Positions 5,905-6,282 of a DNA stretch of 6,282 nucleotides are shown piece by piece. This DNA is from Planctomycetota bacterium. Its GTDB lineage: Bacteria; Planctomycetota; UBA1135. Within the stretch, counting starts at the first letter, position 1; each line of letters opens with the position of its first letter. The notes below the pieces were generated by a model. The model did no database searches, was not told the origin of the DNA, and saw only the letters and a program-made list of their open reading frames with translations. Both the position numbers and the translations under genes were made by a program. The stretch covers positions 1 through 6,282 of the forward strand of contig JAQBVK010000145.1 of NCBI GenBank assembly GCA_027623585.1. Reading direction: 5' to 3'.

Positions 5905-6282
5905 TGCTTGATGCGCGCGTGTTTTTCGAGTACAGCGCGTTGCGCGGAGACTCGCGCCGGCGCCGAGGACTCGACCCGCTCATAGGATCCGTCGGGACGC
6001 AAGGACCAGGCTTGCGCCGTATCCGCGAGTTGAGATTCGAAGACTTCCTCGTGAATGCGTTTCACCATCGCAGCAGTCTCGATCGGGAACGCCACTTCGA
6101 TGCGGTTGTGCAGATTGCGCTCCATCCAATCAGCGCTGCTCAAATACAGCAAAGGCGCGCCGCCGTGATGGAACCAGAACACGCGCGCATGTTCGAGGAA
6201 ACGGCCGACCAGACTGCGCACCCGGATGTTCTCACTCACGCCCGGAACGCCCGGGCGCAGCCGGCAGATGCCGCGCACGATC
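5898..6282 (-). CDS. ppk: Polyphosphate kinase 1, C-terminal part (5' end beyond window)
   Basis: The 127 C-terminal residues of Ppk1 are present, open at the right edge. Ppk1 polymerises the gamma-phosphate of ATP into inorganic polyphosphate and typically associates with the inner membrane as an oligomer. The fragment opens with IVRGICRLRPG and continues with ENIRV, GRFLEHARV, YLSSADWMERN and RIEVAFPI, the signature blocks of the second phospholipase-D-like (C2) domain. Aligned by eye with E. coli Ppk, the Arg of RGIC (codon 6273-6275) matches Arg564 and the His of FLEH (codon 6189-6191) matches His592, with the same 28-residue spacing. Both are active-site residues in E. coli. The autophosphorylated His435 equivalent would lie outside the window. 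The final 45 or so residues form the usual basic tail. Although the frame contains a GTG at 6276-6278, this is an internal codon and not a start. The gene converges on ppx, with 10 bp between stops. Confidence 0.95.
   Translation of the reverse strand, partial: IVRGICRLRPGVPGVSENIRVRSLVGRFLEHARVFWFHHGGAPLLYLSSADWMERNLHNRIEVAFPIETAAMVKRIHEEVFESQLADTAQAWSLRPDGSYERVESSAPARVSAQRAVLEKHARIKQR

Overview
The window is 6.28 kb of compact, GC-rich bacterial chromosome. Every gene has a clear protein-family identity or a visible repeat architecture. Codon usage with a strong G/C third position, a respiratory-type FAD D-amino-acid dehydrogenase relative, and Ppx and Ppk1 proteins that match the E. coli enzymes closely suggest a high-GC Gram-negative-type bacterium. 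It could be a proteobacterium or an environmental lineage of the Myxococcota or Planctomycetota kind; the sequence alone does not settle this. No RNA genes, CRISPR arrays, insertion sequences or prophage genes were seen.

Layout from left to right. (1) Positions 1-1690, minus strand: a long secreted serine hydrolase of the beta-lactamase/DD-peptidase family. It has all three catalytic motifs and an added C-terminal region, and it runs off the left edge. (2) Positions 1739-2995, plus strand: a complete FAD-dependent D-amino-acid dehydrogenase/oxidase relative, divergent from gene 1 across 48 bp. (3) Positions 3008-4312, minus strand: an exported beta-propeller protein built from WD40-like/PD40-type repeats, convergent with gene 2 across 12 bp. 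(4) Positions 4379-5887, plus strand: a complete Ppx/GppA-family exopolyphosphatase, divergent from gene 3 across 66 bp. (5) Positions 5898-6282, minus strand: the C-terminal end of polyphosphate kinase 1, convergent with gene 4 across 10 bp and running off the right edge.

The strands alternate strictly (-, +, -, +, -), with gaps of only 48, 12, 66 and 10 bp. No two neighbours in the window can therefore form an operon, and any coordination must work through shared divergent promoters or convergent 3' ends. Two functional pairings stand out. Ppx and Ppk1 degrade and synthesise inorganic polyphosphate, and their stop codons lie in opposite arms of one perfect 6-bp inverted repeat. The beta-lactamase-fold hydrolase and the D-amino-acid dehydrogenase relative share an upstream region and could act on D-amino-acid-containing peptides in sequence, but this second link is only a hypothesis. 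I see no wholly new system. The most interesting items are the stop-codon palindrome between ppx and ppk, the repeat propeller with its acidic insert, a C9 tract inside the dehydrogenase gene, and the hydrolase/dehydrogenase pair.
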